Origin: Tabrizicola sp.
GTDB lineage: Bacteria > Pseudomonadota > Alphaproteobacteria > Rhodobacterales > Rhodobacteraceae
NCBI GenBank assembly: GCA_016792685.1
Contig: JAEULQ010000057.1
Span: 1 to 47,535 of the forward strand
Direction: 5' to 3'
Length of the DNA: 47,535 nt
Below, one piece after another: positions 35,417 through 43,749 of the stretch (positions within the stretch are counted from its first letter, which is position 1; each line of letters opens with the position of its first letter). Under the pieces are notes generated by a model. The model was not told the origin of the DNA. It did not search any database and saw only the letters and a program-made list of their open reading frames with translations. The translations under genes and the position numbers were made by a program.

Positions 35417-35743
35417 ATGCTGACAACGCACGCCAAGTACCATATCGGACAGGTGCTCCGTCATCGGAAGCACCCGTTCCGGGGCGTCGTGTTCGATGTC
35501 GATGCGATGTTTTCAAATACCGAAGAATGGTACGACAACATTCCCGAAGACAGCCGCCCGTCGAAGGATCAGCCGTTCTACCACCTGCTCGCCGAAAACG
35601 GCCAAAGCTACTATGTGGCTTATGTGTCCGAACAGAACCTCGTCCCCGACGAAACCGGTGAGCCTGTCGATCATCCCGACCTCGGCGATCTGTTCGGCGA
35701 TTTCGAGGATGGCCGCTATCCGGTGACGTTCCAGCTCAACTGA
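35417..35743 (+). CDS. hspQ: Heat shock protein HspQ (hemimethylated-DNA-binding/YccV family)
   Basis: A 108-residue protein of normal length. KYHIGQVLRHRKHPFRGVVFDVDAMFSNTEEWY, QPFYHLLAENGQSYYVAYVSEQNLVPD and the short acidic tail are those of YccV/HspQ. In enterobacteria it enhances Lon-mediated degradation and binds hemimethylated DNA; the general role in alphaproteobacteria is less studied. It has its own upstream region; I could not identify a convincing heat-shock promoter. Confidence 0.9.
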   Translation: MLTTHAKYHIGQVLRHRKHPFRGVVFDVDAMFSNTEEWYDNIPEDSRPSKDQPFYHLLAENGQSYYVAYVSEQNLVPDETGEPVDHPDLGDLFGDFEDGRYPVTFQLN

Positions 35744-35806
35744 CACTTACGAGTTGCTAACGCTTTGCTCTTAGCCTGCGGGAAACGCAAGCAAAGGGGA
35801 ACCCAG

Positions 35807-36148
35807 ATGCAACTGCAGACTCAGACCCGACCAAAGGTCATCTCGGTCCAGGTGATGGAAGACCGGATCGACGCCGCGACGGCGATCCAGTTCAAGGAAA
35901 AGATGCGCGATGCGACGCGCGAAGGTCCCGCCCGCGTGGTGCTGGATCTGGCTCGGGTTCAGTTTCTTGACTCAAGCGGGCTTGGCGCCATCGTCGCCGT
36001 CAAGAAGCTTCTGGGCCCGGACCGGGTGCTTGAACTTGCGGGCTTGACCGCGACGGTGGAAAAGGTTTTTCGGCTGACCCGGATGGACAGCATCTTCACG
36101 ATCCACACATCGCTTGAGGCCGCCGTTTCAAATGCAGCCAGCGCCTGA
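35807..36148 (+). CDS. STAS-domain anti-sigma factor antagonist
   Basis: A 113-residue single STAS domain from ATG 35807 (AGGGGA site 6 bases before). The conserved phosphorylation segment is FLDSSGLGAIVA (53-64; Ser56/Ser57). Such proteins, when unphosphorylated, bind an anti-sigma kinase and free its target. It overlaps the next gene, a HATPase-type kinase, by 17 bases, so this is a partner-switch pair. A 6-bp inverted repeat (CTTTGC at 35763, GCAAAG at 35791) lies directly before the ribosome site. Confidence 0.9.
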   Translation: MQLQTQTRPKVISVQVMEDRIDAATAIQFKEKMRDATREGPARVVLDLARVQFLDSSGLGAIVAVKKLLGPDRVLELAGLTATVEKVFRLTRMDSIFTIHTSLEAAVSNAASA

Positions 36149-36587
36149 AGCGTCCATCGCGGCAGAAGACCTGCATCTGGTCCTAAAGGCCGAACCGGAA
36201 TCGGTTCGGCAGGGTCTGGTGCAGATGCTTGGGCTTCCGCCGCTGGTCCGGCTGCCCCCTGACGCAAAGGGCACAGCAGAACTTGTCCTGGCCGAGGTTC
36301 TGAACAACGTGGCCGAACACGCCTATGCCGATCGCCCTGGGACGGTCGAAGTAACGCTGACACCGGTCACAAGCGGAATCCGTTGCCTGATCGTCGACTG
36401 GGGCGTGGCCATGCCGGGGGAGCGATTGCCCGATGGTCGTCTCCCCGGTGGAGCCGACACCGCGCTGGAAGATCTTCCCGAGGGTGGCTTCGGCTGGCAC
36501 CTTATCAGGGTCCTCACCCAGGATCTTGCCTACCAGCGATCGGGCGATCAGAACCATCTGAGCTTTCTCTTGCCGCTTGACGGCTAG
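36132..36587 (+). CDS. HATPase_c anti-sigma factor/serine kinase (RsbW-like)
   Basis: A 151-residue GHKL ATPase. The N-box is AELVLAEVLNNVAEHAY, the G1 box is VDWGVAMP and the G2 box is EGGFGWHLI. RsbW-like proteins bind sigma or response proteins and phosphorylate the paired STAS protein. It follows the STAS gene with a 17-base overlap. No PP2C phosphatase or sigma-factor gene is present in the window. The start at MQPAPEAS was chosen over two upstream in-frame starts because these lie within the STAS gene. Confidence 0.87.
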   Translation: MQPAPEASIAAEDLHLVLKAEPESVRQGLVQMLGLPPLVRLPPDAKGTAELVLAEVLNNVAEHAYADRPGTVEVTLTPVTSGIRCLIVDWGVAMPGERLPDGRLPGGADTALEDLPEGGFGWHLIRVLTQDLAYQRSGDQNHLSFLLPLDG

Positions 36588-36796
36588 ACCGTCGAATTCT
36601 TGGCCTTAGCCTCAATCCCGCCGCCTTGCTGCAGGACTGCCGCCCAAGTTCTCGTTCACAGAAGAAGGTGTAGCATTCTGCTGCACTCTGGCATCCGGAT
36701 CCACAGTCCAACCCTACTCCGGGTGCCGGGGTTGCTTCCCTCTTGGCTTCCGCGGCGCGGCACCCTAGCTTCGGCTCGCAGTCCACAGGGGGAACG

Positions 36797-38371
36797 ATGC
36801 GGGACCTTCACCTTCCCGGCCGATCAGCGGTCTATGCGCAGAACGGGCTTTGTGCCACGTCGCATCCGATCGCAGCGCAAGTGGCCATCGAAACGCTGAA
36901 ATCTGGCGGCAATGCAATCGACGCGGCGATCGCCGGGGCTCTGGTGCTTGGCATCGCCGAACCGCAGATGACCGGGATCGGCGGCGATTGCTTCGTCCTC
37001 ATCAAGCCCGCCGGGACCGAGGAAATCCTGGCCCTCAACGGTTCGGGCCGCGCGCCCAAGGGTCTGGATGCCGCCGCGCTTCGCGCCCGCGGACTGGAGG
37101 CGATTCCGATCCAGGGGATCGAGACCGTAACCATGCCCGGGGCCATCGATGCCTTCTGCCGGCTCAGCGCGGACCATGGCCGCCTGTCACTTGACCGCAT
37201 CCTGGCCCCGGCAATCCAATACGCCGACGAAGGCATTCCCGTAGCCGCCCGGGTGGCCTTTGACTGGGTAGACGACCTGCCCTGTCTGCAAAGCGCGGCG
37301 CGCGCTTTCTACAGTTTTGACGGCAAGGCCCCGCAGGTGGGGCAGATCTTCCGCGCCCCAGGGCAGGCCGAGGTCCTGCGCCGGATCGCCCGCGAGGGCC
37401 GCGCCGGCTTTTACGAGGGCGAAGTGGCCGAGGACATGATCGCTTCGCTGCAGGCATTAGGCGGAAGCCACACGCTGGAAGACCTTGCTGCGACGGCCTG
37501 TGACTATACCATTCCGGTATCCGGTCCATATCAGGGCGTCGAACTGGTCGAACACCCACCGAATGGTCAGGGTGCGACGGCAATCCTGCTGCTCAACATC
37601 CTCAAGCATTTCGACCTGGCGGCCATGGACCCGTTCGGCACCGAGCGCGCCCATATCGAAGCCGAAGCGTCGAAGCTGGCCTATGACGCCCGCAATCGTT
37701 TCATTGCCGATCCGGATCGCACGACGCGCCTTGCGCATATGCTGTCGCCGGATACGGCCGCGAAACTTGCCGCCCTGATCGACCCGAAACGCGCGATGGA
37801 GCAGGCCGCGCCCCTGACCGAAGCGGTGCACCGCGACACGATCTACATCACTGTCATCGACCGCGACCGCATGGCGGTTTCGCTGATCTACTCGATCTTC
37901 TGGGGCTTCGGGTCCGGCCTGGCGTCGTCAAAGTTCGGGATCAATTTCCAGAACCGCGGCGCAGGCTTCACCCTGCAGGAAGGCCACCCGAATGAGGCCG
38001 GCGGCGGAAAGCGTCCGATGCACACGATCATTCCCGGCATGCTGAAGCAGGACGGCCGGGTAATCATGCCCTTTGGTGTGATGGGTGGCGCCTATCAGCC
38101 GACCGGTCATGCCCGGTTCGTCAGCAACCTGACCGACTTCGGCATGGACCTGCAAGCAGCCGTCGACGCGCCCCGTTGCTTCTCGGGGCCCCTAGGGATG
38201 GAGGTCGAGCGCGGCTATCCGGATCGTGTACGGGCCGAGCTTGAGGCCATGGGCCACAAGGTCACAATCCCCGACACGCCCCTCGGCGGCGCGCAGGCGA
38301 TCCGGATCGACGGCGATGTCCTGGTCGGAGCTTCAGATCCCAGAAAGGACGGTTGCGCCCTTGGCTACTGA
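36797..38371 (+). CDS. Gamma-glutamyltransferase family protein
   Basis: A 524-residue Ntn-hydrolase precursor. QMTGIGGDCFVLI and LALNGSGRAPKG are family motifs; the threonine that would become the new N-terminus after self-cleavage lies in the HRDTIYITVIDRDRMAVSLI segment, and the second subunit contains GSGLASSKFGINFQNRG and the glycine-rich GVMGGAYQPTGH. No signal peptide is evident, so it may be cytoplasmic and act on glutathione-like or other gamma-glutamyl compounds, or be an acylase-type member. It overlaps the downstream reductase by 11 bases. Confidence 0.88.
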   Translation: MRDLHLPGRSAVYAQNGLCATSHPIAAQVAIETLKSGGNAIDAAIAGALVLGIAEPQMTGIGGDCFVLIKPAGTEEILALNGSGRAPKGLDAAALRARGLEAIPIQGIETVTMPGAIDAFCRLSADHGRLSLDRILAPAIQYADEGIPVAARVAFDWVDDLPCLQSAARAFYSFDGKAPQVGQIFRAPGQAEVLRRIAREGRAGFYEGEVAEDMIASLQALGGSHTLEDLAATACDYTIPVSGPYQGVELVEHPPNGQGATAILLLNILKHFDLAAMDPFGTERAHIEAEASKLAYDARNRFIADPDRTTRLAHMLSPDTAAKLAALIDPKRAMEQAAPLTEAVHRDTIYITVIDRDRMAVSLIYSIFWGFGSGLASSKFGINFQNRGAGFTLQEGHPNEAGGGKRPMHTIIPGMLKQDGRVIMPFGVMGGAYQPTGHARFVSNLTDFGMDLQAAVDAPRCFSGPLGMEVERGYPDRVRAELEAMGHKVTIPDTPLGGAQAIRIDGDVLVGASDPRKDGCALGY

Positions 38372-38837
38372 AACCACCCTGCCCATCGATCGCCACGCCA
38401 TTACGGCGGCGATCCGGTCCCTGACCCATGGCGAAACCGACACCGTCTCGCTCATGGCGACCGTGGCCTGCGAGATCCACCACGCGCATCCTTTCGCCGA
38501 CTGGACCGGCTTTTACCGCGTCGTGGCGCCGGAACTCCTGAAGATCGGCCCCTATCAGGGCGGCCACGGCTGTCTGGTTATCCCGTTCAGCCGGGGCGTC
38601 TGCGGCGCCTGCGCCCGTACTGGCGAAATCCAGAACGTCCCGGACGTCGAGGCTTTCCCCGGCCATATTGCCTGCTCTTCATCGACCCGCTCCGAACTCG
38701 TGCTGCCGGTCTGGAACGGCCGCGGAGAGCTCCTCGGTGTCCTCGACCTCGACAGCGACACCCCCGCTGCCTTCACCAAGGAAGACGAAGCCTGGCTCGT
38801 CCCCCTCCTCTCCGAAGTGTTCAAAGACGCAAGCTGA
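38361..38837 (+). CDS. msrC: Free methionine-(R)-sulfoxide reductase (GAF type)
   Basis: A 158-residue GAF-fold protein. Its GRGVCG, DVEAFPGHIACSSSTRSELVLP and GVLDLDSDTPAAF segments are the fRMsr signature. Cys71, Cys81 and Cys105 have the same 10/24 spacing as Cys84, Cys94 and Cys118 of E. coli MsrC; the last is catalytic. It repairs free oxidised methionine using thioredoxin. The TTG start has an AAAGGA site upstream and overlaps the GGT stop by 11 bases; an earlier ATG within the GGT gene is possible. An additional Cys84 is present. Confidence 0.87.
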   Translation: MATETTLPIDRHAITAAIRSLTHGETDTVSLMATVACEIHHAHPFADWTGFYRVVAPELLKIGPYQGGHGCLVIPFSRGVCGACARTGEIQNVPDVEAFPGHIACSSSTRSELVLPVWNGRGELLGVLDLDSDTPAAFTKEDEAWLVPLLSEVFKDAS

Positions 38838-38846
38838 GGCGGGGCG

Positions 38847-39269
38847 TCAGATGCGGCGGCTCGGCACGAAAGCATAGCCCGAGGGCGACAGGATCACCGC
38901 TTCGCGTAGCCCATGGCCCTTGTTGTCGGTCGGAACCTTCAGCACCGCACCGCCCGCCGCCTCGGCGTGCAGGGCCGCCTGATCCGGGTCCGCCTCGTGC
39001 AGCCGGATTTCAATCCCGGCGCCCCTTATCCCCGCCTCAGGTAGCAGTCCCGCCAGCGGGTGGCTCGCAAATGCCCCGTCCGAGTGCAGTTGCAACGGCT
39101 GCCCAGCGTGCAACAGGATCGCGAAGTCTTGGCTGACGCGATGTGAGACCATCCCGAAGACCGTGACCAGAAAAGCCGCCTCCGCCGCCACATCGCGGCA
39201 GAGGAGGTTCACCGAAATTGCCCGCAGGGAATGCCCGAACTCAGCCGCCGGAACCGTTTCGTAATCCAT
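38847..39269 (-). CDS. VOC/glyoxalase-superfamily protein
   Basis: A 140-residue protein from an ATG with a GGAGGAG site. RAISVNLLCRDVAAEAAFLVTVFGM is the typical glyoxalase-fold opening, followed by DFAILLHAGQPLQLHSDGAF and a closing HGLREAVILSPSGYAFVPS. Members bind a metal and act on small substrates (lactoylglutathione, dioxygenases, antibiotic binding); substrate not assignable. It lies on the opposite strand to its neighbours. A much longer in-frame upstream extension lacks homology and was not used. Confidence 0.78.
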   Translation of the reverse strand: MDYETVPAAEFGHSLRAISVNLLCRDVAAEAAFLVTVFGMVSHRVSQDFAILLHAGQPLQLHSDGAFASHPLAGLLPEAGIRGAGIEIRLHEADPDQAALHAEAAGGAVLKVPTDNKGHGLREAVILSPSGYAFVPSRRI

Positions 39270-39378
39270 CGTCTCCTCCGTTTGGCCCAGAGTGACGACC
39301 AGCGCAGGCAGCGTCAAACGACCTCTCTTGATCTTCTCCATCACCGCGCCGAATGTCGCGGGCCAAAGGAGACCCCAC

Positions 39379-40272
39379 ATGAGCGACATCACCCTTCTCG
39401 ACGGCGGCATGGGCCAGGAACTGATTGCCCGTTCCGGCGATGAGCCGACCCCCCTCTGGGCCACAAGGGTCATGCTCGACCACCCCGGCCTTGTCCGAGA
39501 CATCCATGCCGACTATTTCGCGGCAGGTGCGACGATCGCCACGACGAACACCTATGCCATCCACCACGACCGGTTGGCCCGCTTCGGCCTTGATCCGATG
39601 TTCCATGCCCTGCATCTGCGTGCGCTGGCCGAGGCGCATGAGGCCCGCGCGGCATATCCGAACACCCGCATCGCCGGATCCCTGGGCCCGCTGCAGGCCA
39701 GTTACCGCCCCGATCTGACCGAGCCCGTCGCCGACGCCGCCCCGAAATACGCGGAAATCGCACGTATTCTCGCCCCGCATGTCGATCTCATCCTGATCGA
39801 GACCGCCGCTTCGCTGGAGGCAGCCGAGGGTGCCCTTGTCGGTGCGCAGGCCGCTGGCAAACCGGTCTGGCTTTCCGTGTCGGTGGACGACCGCGACGGC
39901 ACCCTCTTGCGGTCTGGCGAGCCGGTGGCCGACCTTGCCCGTCTGCTGCGCCACCCGGTCGCGGCCCTGCTGGCCAATTGTTCGGTTCCCGAGGCGATGG
40001 CCGATGCGCTCGCGGCGCTGAGGCCCCTTGGCCGACCGTTCGGGGCCTATGCCAACGGTTTCACCCATATCTCCGGCAACTTCCTCAAGGATGCGCCGAC
40101 CGTCAAGGAACTGACCCATCGCCACGACTTGACGCCTGAGAAATACGCCGACTTTGCAATGGCTTGGGTGGCACAGGGCGCCACCATTGTCGGTGGCTGC
40201 TGCGAGGTCGGGCCAGCACATATCCGTCACTTGCGGGAAAGGCTTGTGGCTGAAGGTCACCAGATTGTCTAA
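39379..40272 (+). CDS. Homocysteine S-methyltransferase family protein
   Basis: A 297-residue (beta/alpha)8 protein. LLDGGMGQEL, TNTYAIHHDRL, IAGSLGPL, LIETAAS and VGGCCEVGP are in order. The zinc ligands expected are the Cys in LLANCSVPE and the Cys pair in GGCCEVG; all are present. It uses S-methylmethionine or a related methyl donor to methylate homocysteine or a thiol/selenol analogue. An AAAGGAGA site precedes the ATG. Its stop overlaps the next gene by eight bases. Confidence 0.9.
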   Translation: MSDITLLDGGMGQELIARSGDEPTPLWATRVMLDHPGLVRDIHADYFAAGATIATTNTYAIHHDRLARFGLDPMFHALHLRALAEAHEARAAYPNTRIAGSLGPLQASYRPDLTEPVADAAPKYAEIARILAPHVDLILIETAASLEAAEGALVGAQAAGKPVWLSVSVDDRDGTLLRSGEPVADLARLLRHPVAALLANCSVPEAMADALAALRPLGRPFGAYANGFTHISGNFLKDAPTVKELTHRHDLTPEKYADFAMAWVAQGATIVGGCCEVGPAHIRHLRERLVAEGHQIV

Positions 40273-40933
40273 GCCCTCGCTGATTGCGGATTTCGCCTAT
40301 GATCCGCCTGACACGCCGCTGCAGTTCCTGCACGAGGACGATCAGATCCTCGTGCTCGACAAACCGGCCGGGCTCTTGACCGTCCCCGGCAAGCTTGCCA
40401 ACCGGCAGGACTGCCTGATCAGCCGCCTGCAGGCCGCCCGCTGGAATGCGCTGACGGTTCACCGCCTGGATTGCGACACCTCGGGCGTCATCATCTTTGC
40501 CCGTACCAAGCAGGCGCAGGGCTTTCTTGGCCAGGAGTTCGAACAGCGCCGCGCAGAGAAGACCTATATCGCCCGCGTGAAAGGCCGGATTGACGCGGAT
40601 AGTGGTACGGTTGACCTCCCCCTTGGCAGCGATTGGGACTATCGCCCGCGCCAGAAGGTCGATCATGCAACGGGACGGCCTGCCGTCACGGACTGGTCCG
40701 TGATTTCGCGCAGCGACACCGAAACGCGCGTCCGGCTGACACCGCATACCGGCCGCAGTCACCAGCTGCGGGTCCACATGCTGGCGCTCGAGCATCCGAT
40801 CCTGGGCGACCAGATCTATGCGGCCGACACTTTAGCTGACCACAAACGACTGATGCTGCATGCCGAGACGCTGTCGCTGCACCATCCCGCAAGCCGACAG
40901 CGGGTCAGTTTCGCGGCTCCGGTCCCGTTCTGA
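40265..40933 (+). CDS. RluA-family pseudouridine synthase
   Basis: A 222-residue protein. LVLDKPAGLLTVPG is motif I and HRLDCDTSG (Asp69 catalytic) motif II; GRSHQLRVHM is motif III. These isomerise uridine to pseudouridine in rRNA or tRNA; the size and RLQAARW region resemble RluA. A TTG start with a GAAGG site gives eight bases of overlap with the methyltransferase gene; an upstream TTG at 40244 in the same frame is an alternative. Confidence 0.9.
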   Translation: MSKPSLIADFAYDPPDTPLQFLHEDDQILVLDKPAGLLTVPGKLANRQDCLISRLQAARWNALTVHRLDCDTSGVIIFARTKQAQGFLGQEFEQRRAEKTYIARVKGRIDADSGTVDLPLGSDWDYRPRQKVDHATGRPAVTDWSVISRSDTETRVRLTPHTGRSHQLRVHMLALEHPILGDQIYAADTLADHKRLMLHAETLSLHHPASRQRVSFAAPVPF

Positions 40934-40996
40934 ATTCCGTTAACCGACTTTCAAGTTCCATGGTTAAATCTGGCCCGTGACCGATTGGGGGCCAGA

Positions 40997-42622
40997 ATGC
41001 TGCAAACGATTTTCACCTTTCGCTATGGGCTCATCACCTGGCCGGCGATCCTTGTGGTGGTTGCCGCCTTTCTCATGGCGCTTTTCCCTGGCCAAAGCTG
41101 GTGGCTCCTGCCGGTGGGCGCGCTTTGCCTGGCTTCGGTCCTGATCGGACTGCACGACCTGCGCCAGACACGGCATGCCGTGCTGCGCAACTATCCCGTG
41201 GCAGCGCACCTTCGGTTCCTTCTGGAAAGCATTCGGCCCGAGATGCGGCAGTACTTTTTCGAGGGGGACAAGGACGGCTCTCCCTTCCCCCGCGACAAGC
41301 GCGCCATCGTCTATCAGCGCGCCAAGCGCGACCTCGACAAACGGCCCTTCGGCACGATGTATGATGTCTACCAGGAGCAATACGAATGGCTGCACCATTC
41401 CATCGCTCCGCGTCAGGCGCTTGGCCATGACGCCCTGCGCACACCGGTCGGCCATGCCTGTGCCCAGCCCTATTCGGCCAGCCTGCTCAACATCTCGGCC
41501 ATGAGCTACGGCTCGCTGTCGGCCAATGCGATCCGGGCGCTGAACAAGGGGGCCAAGGCCGGGGGCTTCTTTCACGACACCGGGGAAGGCGGCGTCTCGC
41601 CCTATCACCGCGAAAACGGTGGCGACCTGGTCTGGGAGCTTGGCTCGGGCTATTTCGGCGCACGGTCGGCCGATGGCGGCTTCGATCCGGTCCGCTACGC
41701 CGAGGCGGCGTCCGACCCGCAGATCCGGATGGTCGAACTGAAGCTCTCGCAGGGGGCAAAGCCCGGCCATGGTGGCGTGCTGCCCGCTGCGAAGGTCACC
41801 GAGGAAATCGCGCGCATCCGTGGCGTTCCGATGGGGCAGGACTGCATTTCTCCGGCCAGCCATAGTGTGTTTTCCACGCCGACGGGGCTTCTGGAATTCG
41901 TCGCCCGGATGCGTGAACTCTCTGGCGGCAAACCTGCGGGATTCAAGCTGTGCATCGGGCATCCGTGGGAATTCATGGCGATCTGCAAGGCCATGCTTGC
42001 CACGGGGATTACACCCGACTTCATCGTCGTCGACGGCAAGGAGGGCGGGACTGGCGCCGCCCCGCTGGAATTCATGGACCATGTCGGCATGCCGCTGCGA
42101 GACGGGCTCAGCTTCGTTCACAACGCATTGGTCGGAATCGGCGTGCGTGACCGGGTGCGCATCGGGGCCTCGGGCAAGATCACCTCGGCCTTCGACATGG
42201 CCCGGGTCCTGGCCCTTGGGGCCGACTGGTGCAATGCGGCGCGGGGCTTCATGTTCGCAGTCGGCTGTATCCAGGCACAGTCCTGCCATACCGGCGAATG
42301 CCCGACCGGGGTTGCGACGCAGGATCCGCTTCGCCAGCGTGCCATTGTCGTGCCCGACAAGGCCGAGCGGGTGGCAAGCTTTCACCGCAATACCCTGCAT
42401 GCTCTGGCCGAGCTTGTGGCCGCTGCCGGGCTCTCGCATCCGTCCGAGCTTAGAGCGCATCATTTCCTGCGGCGTGCTTCGTCGGACAGAGTCATCTCGC
42501 TGGCCGAACAGTATGAGCAGCTTGCCCCCGGCCAACTACTGGCCGACCCCGCCTCGTCCCCGCGTTTTGCGGAGGCCTGGTCGCTGTCGACCGCGGACAG
42601 CTTTGCCCGGGCAGGCATCTAG
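40997..42622 (+). CDS. Membrane-anchored glutamate-synthase-like FMN/Fe-S protein
   Basis: A 541-residue protein. Two membrane segments near 10-28 and 37-55 precede a glutamate synthase alpha-subunit FMN domain (about 130-520): SAMSYGSLS, ALNKGAKAGGF, HTGEGGVSPYH, VELKLSQGAKPGHGG, IVVDGKEGGTG and GASGKI. Cys424, Cys430 and Cys435 keep the C-x5-C-x4-C [3Fe-4S] spacing of GltS, followed by PTGVATQDP. It lacks the glutaminase domain, so it is not a full glutamate synthase; such proteins may use another donor. The anchor suggests attachment to the inner membrane. Confidence 0.9.
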   Translation: MLQTIFTFRYGLITWPAILVVVAAFLMALFPGQSWWLLPVGALCLASVLIGLHDLRQTRHAVLRNYPVAAHLRFLLESIRPEMRQYFFEGDKDGSPFPRDKRAIVYQRAKRDLDKRPFGTMYDVYQEQYEWLHHSIAPRQALGHDALRTPVGHACAQPYSASLLNISAMSYGSLSANAIRALNKGAKAGGFFHDTGEGGVSPYHRENGGDLVWELGSGYFGARSADGGFDPVRYAEAASDPQIRMVELKLSQGAKPGHGGVLPAAKVTEEIARIRGVPMGQDCISPASHSVFSTPTGLLEFVARMRELSGGKPAGFKLCIGHPWEFMAICKAMLATGITPDFIVVDGKEGGTGAAPLEFMDHVGMPLRDGLSFVHNALVGIGVRDRVRIGASGKITSAFDMARVLALGADWCNAARGFMFAVGCIQAQSCHTGECPTGVATQDPLRQRAIVVPDKAERVASFHRNTLHALAELVAAAGLSHPSELRAHHFLRRASSDRVISLAEQYEQLAPGQLLADPASSPRFAEAWSLSTADSFARAGI

Positions 42623-42661
42623 CAGACGAAGCGCGCCGGACGCGATCCTGTCGACGGTGGG

Positions 42662-43525
42662 CTAACGCACCGCGCGGAAGGCGGCCAGCAGACCCGCCAG
42701 GGCAATGGCACCCATCCCGACAAAGCCGAGCGCGTCGGGAAGCTGTGCGAATACCAGCCAGCCAAGCAGGGTCGCGAAGGCGATATGCATGTAGTTGATC
42801 GGCGCAAGCGTCGAAGCCGGTGCCTCGCGGTAGGCCGAGGTCAGCAGAAGATGCCCAAGCGTCGCCAACGTACCGTAGGCCAGCATCAAGGTACCATCCC
42901 ATACATCGGGCAGCCTTTCCGACCCCAGAACGAGCGTGAGCCCGACGGAGACAGCCGTCCCGACAAGCGCCGTATGGAACATCAGCGCCATCGTGGTTTC
43001 GGTCCGCGTCAGGATTCGCGTCAAGAGGTGGTAGCCGGTTCCCAGCGCCGCGTTCAGCAGGCACAGCACCACGCCCCAGGGGTCAAGCCCGCTGCCGGGT
43101 CGTGCAATCAGCAGCACGCCTGCAAACCCCAGACCAGCGCAGAGCCACCCGATCGCACTGACCTTCTCGCCCAGGACCGGTCCCGAAACCAGCATCAGAA
43201 GCACTGGCGTGATGTAGATGATTGCCACGGTCTCGGCCACGGGCATGATCCGAAGCGCAAGCAGCATGGTGACGGTCGCGACTGCCAGAAGCAGGCCGCG
43301 CAAGAGAACCAGTCCGGTGCGTTGTGTCCGCCAGACAGCGCTCCGGTGTCGAGGCCACATTGTCAGAAGTACAAGGCCAAGGTTGATCCCGTAACGCGCG
43401 GAAAGCACCAGCGTCGCCGCATAGATCAGTGACAGATGCTTGCCCAGCGTGTCACCCCCGGCAAAGCAGAGCGTCGCCACCACAACCAGCGCCACACCCT
43501 TCAACGCATTGCCTTCGGTCTGCAT
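42662..43525 (-). CDS. EamA-family (DMT) transporter
   Basis: A 287-residue membrane protein from an ATG with an AGGAGTG site. About ten membrane segments in two EamA halves; VVVATLCFAGGDTLGKHL opens the first and SAYREAPASTLAPINYMHIAFATLLGWLVFAQLPD is the signature of the second. Substrate unknown. It converges on the glutamate-synthase-like gene with 39 bases between stops. Confidence 0.88.
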   Translation of the reverse strand: MQTEGNALKGVALVVVATLCFAGGDTLGKHLSLIYAATLVLSARYGINLGLVLLTMWPRHRSAVWRTQRTGLVLLRGLLLAVATVTMLLALRIMPVAETVAIIYITPVLLMLVSGPVLGEKVSAIGWLCAGLGFAGVLLIARPGSGLDPWGVVLCLLNAALGTGYHLLTRILTRTETTMALMFHTALVGTAVSVGLTLVLGSERLPDVWDGTLMLAYGTLATLGHLLLTSAYREAPASTLAPINYMHIAFATLLGWLVFAQLPDALGFVGMGAIALAGLLAAFRAVR

Positions 43526-43667
43526 TTTCACTCCTGATCGGCGGACCCTAGACCGGGCCATTGCCAGTTGGAAGAGCGGGCGAAGCTTGCCTATCACCGC
43601 GATAAGCCCCCTTCAGGAATGCTCGATCTGGCGATGCCGCAGATTGCAACGGGACCGAAATGGACGA

Positions 43668-43698
43668 ACGGCCCGCGGGGAGAAGTCCCGCGGGCCGT
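43668..43698. terminator. Hairpin downstream of amtB
   Basis: ACGGCCCGCGGG (43668-43679) and CCCGCGGGCCGT (43687-43698) form a perfect 12-bp stem with a 7-base loop. On the minus strand it is followed by TTCGTCCATTT, a loose T-rich tail, consistent with ending the glnK-amtB transcript. Confidence 0.7.
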
Positions 43699-43749
43699 CG
43701 CGTATGGTGGCAGGCCGGGAGGGAGGAGGGCCTGCCGCCGGGTCGTGGC

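Noticed and set aside
39270-39378. SAM or SAH riboswitch before the homocysteine methyltransferase gene
   Set aside because: No conserved core, pseudoknot pairing or known consensus could be found in the 109-base leader.
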